Below are positions 61,785 to 64,000 of a DNA stretch of 64,000 nucleotides, piece after piece (within the stretch, counting starts at the first letter, position 1; every line of letters starts with the position of its first letter). The translations under genes were made by a program, and so were the position numbers. The notes below the pieces were generated by a model, which ran no database searches, was not told the origin of the DNA, and saw only the letters and a list, made by a program, of their open reading frames with translations. This stretch comes from Tetrahymena thermophila SB210 (taxonomy: Eukaryota > Ciliophora > Oligohymenophorea > Hymenostomatida > Tetrahymenidae): contig NW_002476432.1 in assembly GCF_000189635.1 (NCBI RefSeq), forward strand, positions 807,271-871,270, read 5' to 3'.

Positions 61785-64000
61785 ATGAAAAGCTACAATA
61801 TAATCAGTGAAGATGTTGCTGAAATCTTGGAAAAATAATTAAAAAATTTTACTGATTTATAAATGTCTTTAAAGTAAAAAAATATTTAAATATTTTAAAA
61901 ATAATATTTATTTTATTATTATTTTTCTAGTATTAAATTTGTAACATATACATACCATCATTTAGTAACCATTTTATAATAAATAAAAAGGTCATGTTAT
62001 TTAGGTAATATTTGTTTTACTACATTAGTTTCTGGTATAGCGAATTGCACTAATTTAAAGTCGATGAAATTAGATCTTTAGTAAAAATATAATTTAAATT
62101 ATTGATTCTTAAATAAAAGCATTAATTAATATTTTCTTTATCTCATCACAATTCTAAGATTTCAATTTTAATTCGTTCTAAGATAATTTTATCAAAAGTA
62201 ATAACTAAATTTAAGCAGAGGGTGCATATCAATTAAGTTTAGCTATTTAGAATTTCGAAAATATTGAGACTATCTAGATTGACTTAAGGTAATAATTAAA
62301 AATTTGTTTTATAAAATATAAATAAGTTTTTTTAGATTTAAACTTAATATTTTTCTTTCAAATTTTAATAATTAAACTCTAATAAAATTATTAAAACTAA
62401 ATTTTAGAAGAAATAACATTCGTCATCAAGGTCTTTTTAAATTGGCTTCTTCTTTCTAGAATTGCTAATATTTATCAACATTGATTTTGGGACTAAAGTA
62501 AATTTAATTTTTTTAACACTTTAATTTAATTTTGCATTGAAATCAACCATAAATTATCATTTTTTCTTTTGAAACTTTAAATTATTTAATTGAATTTGAA
62601 TATTATTTAAACATCTTCTTGACAGGTTTAAATAATAATTTTATTCTTCCTATTAAACAAATATGAATTTAAAATAAATTTTCATAGATCAAATAACATT
62701 TCAGGGAAAGATACTATTAAATCATTCACTGCTTTAGCTTAGAGTAAAACATTGAAAACTTTAGCTCTTAATTTAAGGTAATTTATTAAAATGTCTTTTT
62801 GAAATTTAAATAAATTAAGTTTAATAAATTTAATAATCTTAATCTGTTTTTAGATTTTTTGATGATAAATTTATTAATTTTAATTGATTAAAATTTTATT
62901 TAAATAAAGCAAAAATAACATAAATGCAAGCTGTGCTATTGATATTTGTTCTGAGTTAGTAAAAAATACAACGATTTAGAATTTGAAAATTGATTTTTCG
63001 TAAAATATTAATTATTCTCTTTAAAAATTAATTATTAAACTTTTATAATTAAATTTCTAAATAATAAAAAACTACTTTAGGAAAAATTTTATTTCCAACT
63101 TAGGACTTATTGGCTCTTGTTAGCATTTATTCAACTCTACATACATTCAATCTTTAGTTCTTAGATTATGGTAATTCTTTTAATAAATTCAAATATTTTT
63201 AGCTAACTCAAATTTATTTTTGGTACAAAAAATATTCTTTTAAGATTAATAATTAAATTTTATTTTTTTGAAAAAAAGTAATGCAATAATTACTGATGAT
63301 GGCCTCTTGTGCTTAAAAAATACCTTAATTTAAGGAAAAATCATTCCAAGCTTGGCTATAGATTTTTAGTAAAATTCTTACCTCTTTTTTTAAAAAGAAA
63401 AACATAAAGCTTTATTGTAAAAAGAGGAAACAATTTGAGCGAATAAAGTGTTTCTGAATTTATTTCTTGCATCGGAAGCACATAAATTTAGGTTTTTAAG
63501 CTAAATATTAAGTATAATTTATTCATTTTCTAATGATAAAAAACAGAATATTAAAAATTTAAAATAACTTTATTCAATACATTTAGTTAATTTCTCAAAA
63601 TTTTGTTTTAATTAAACATAAATAATAAAAAAAATACAACATTTAAATATAAGTGAAGTACCAATTAATTTAGAGTAATCTTGCTTAGGATTTGATAAAT
63701 CTTAATTTGCAAACCTAATAAATTTGGACATCTGTTTTGAGTAAATTATAAAATTTTATTTCAACTCTTTCCTTTATTTAATAAGAAAACAAATTTTCAA
63801 ACATTTAAATTTTAAAAATTGCAAAAAATAATAGATTTAACAATCCTAAAGAATCACAATTATAGCTTTTAGGAGCAGTTATAGCTAATCTTCCAAAGCT
63901 TTCGATTTTAAGACTTGTTATTAAACGGTATTAATTTAATTAATTATTATATAAGAGGAAAAGTGTGGTCTGGGGCAATTTTTTGTAAAACCCGGTGTGG
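61785..64000 (+). CDS. LRR gene B, paralog of gene A, cut by the window end
   Basis: Exons: 61785-61873, 61991-62080, 62199-62288, 62408-62497, 62688-62777, 62910-62999, 63081-63170, 63279-63368, 63425-63511, 63654-63740 and 63835-63927, continuing off the window. Exon 1 begins MKSYNIISEDVAEILEKQ. Exons 2-8 are 90 bp and 9-10 are 87 bp, as in gene A; exon 11 is 93 bp (KESQLQLLGAVIANLPKL). All introns are phase 2. Each exon is closest to its counterpart in gene A, for example RSCYLGNICFTTLVSGIANC against RSSYIGHLPFNKLISSLANF, so the pair arose by duplication of a finished gene. Gene B may be longer than A, since its exon 11 is a normal LRR with a clear donor. The codon after each junction is completed by one base of the next exon. 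Confidence 0.82.
63955..64000. other. GC-richer terminal bases of the window
   Basis: The last 46 bases (AAGTGTGGTCTGGGGCAATT then AAAACCCGGTGTGG) are far richer in G than the rest and lie in what should be an LRR intron. They show no telomere repeat (GGGGTT). They may be poor read ends at a contig border. Confidence 0.4.

Noticed and set aside
63955..64000. Telomere repeat at the window end
   Set aside because: The G-rich end shows no GGGGTT periodicity.

Overview
The window is about 80% A+T and reads as nuclear DNA of a Tetrahymena-like ciliate. TAA and TAG occur repeatedly at Gln positions inside otherwise clean reading frames, and every recognisable gene ends in TGA. The short exons, AT-only introns with GT..AG ends and the gene families present fit the genus Tetrahymena; the species cannot be fixed from the sequence. 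Two 100-N assembly gaps lie at 23663-23762 and 41059-41158.

Region 1 (1-36.4 kb, minus strand) is a dispersed tandem family of small secreted proteins, typically 112 residues: signal peptide, a domain with eight cysteines, and a hydrophobic C-terminal tail. Six copies are intact (ATGs at 5108, 9005, 17996, 20933, 29581, 36393). One is cut by the left window edge, two have lost the hydrophobic tail (24736, 33553), one is frameshifted (28466) and one is a 3' fragment (13564-13681). The 1-5 kb spacers are copies of each other, so the array grew by duplication of whole gene-plus-spacer blocks. A related gene at 47246-47824 carries two copies of the same cysteine domain and no tail.

Region 2 (38-46 kb) holds nine tandem units of about 350 bp on the minus strand. 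Each has one exon of 90 bp (eight intact, one damaged) coding for one leucine-rich repeat (LRR), separated by nearly identical phase-2 introns. This is the young 90-bp-exon LRR gene class known from Tetrahymena. A Tc1/mariner-type transposon with 26-bp inverted ends and a TA target duplication sits in one intron. A 0.9-kb direct repeat (38056-38952 and 45141-46034) flanks the region.

Region 3 (47-54 kb) contains the two-domain cysteine protein, a TA-flanked palindromic MITE-like element, a possible decayed Gln/Asn/Lys-rich gene, and an intact 685-residue cysteine-repeat surface protein resembling ciliate immobilization antigens.

Region 4 (58-64 kb, plus strand) holds two collinear paralogous LRR genes built from 87-105 bp phase-2 exons. 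The second runs off the window end.

Overall the window is a cluster of fast-evolving, repeat-built families: secreted or surface proteins and LRR proteins. No housekeeping gene, rRNA, tRNA or CRISPR array was recognised. Unassigned intervals are described in the feature list.
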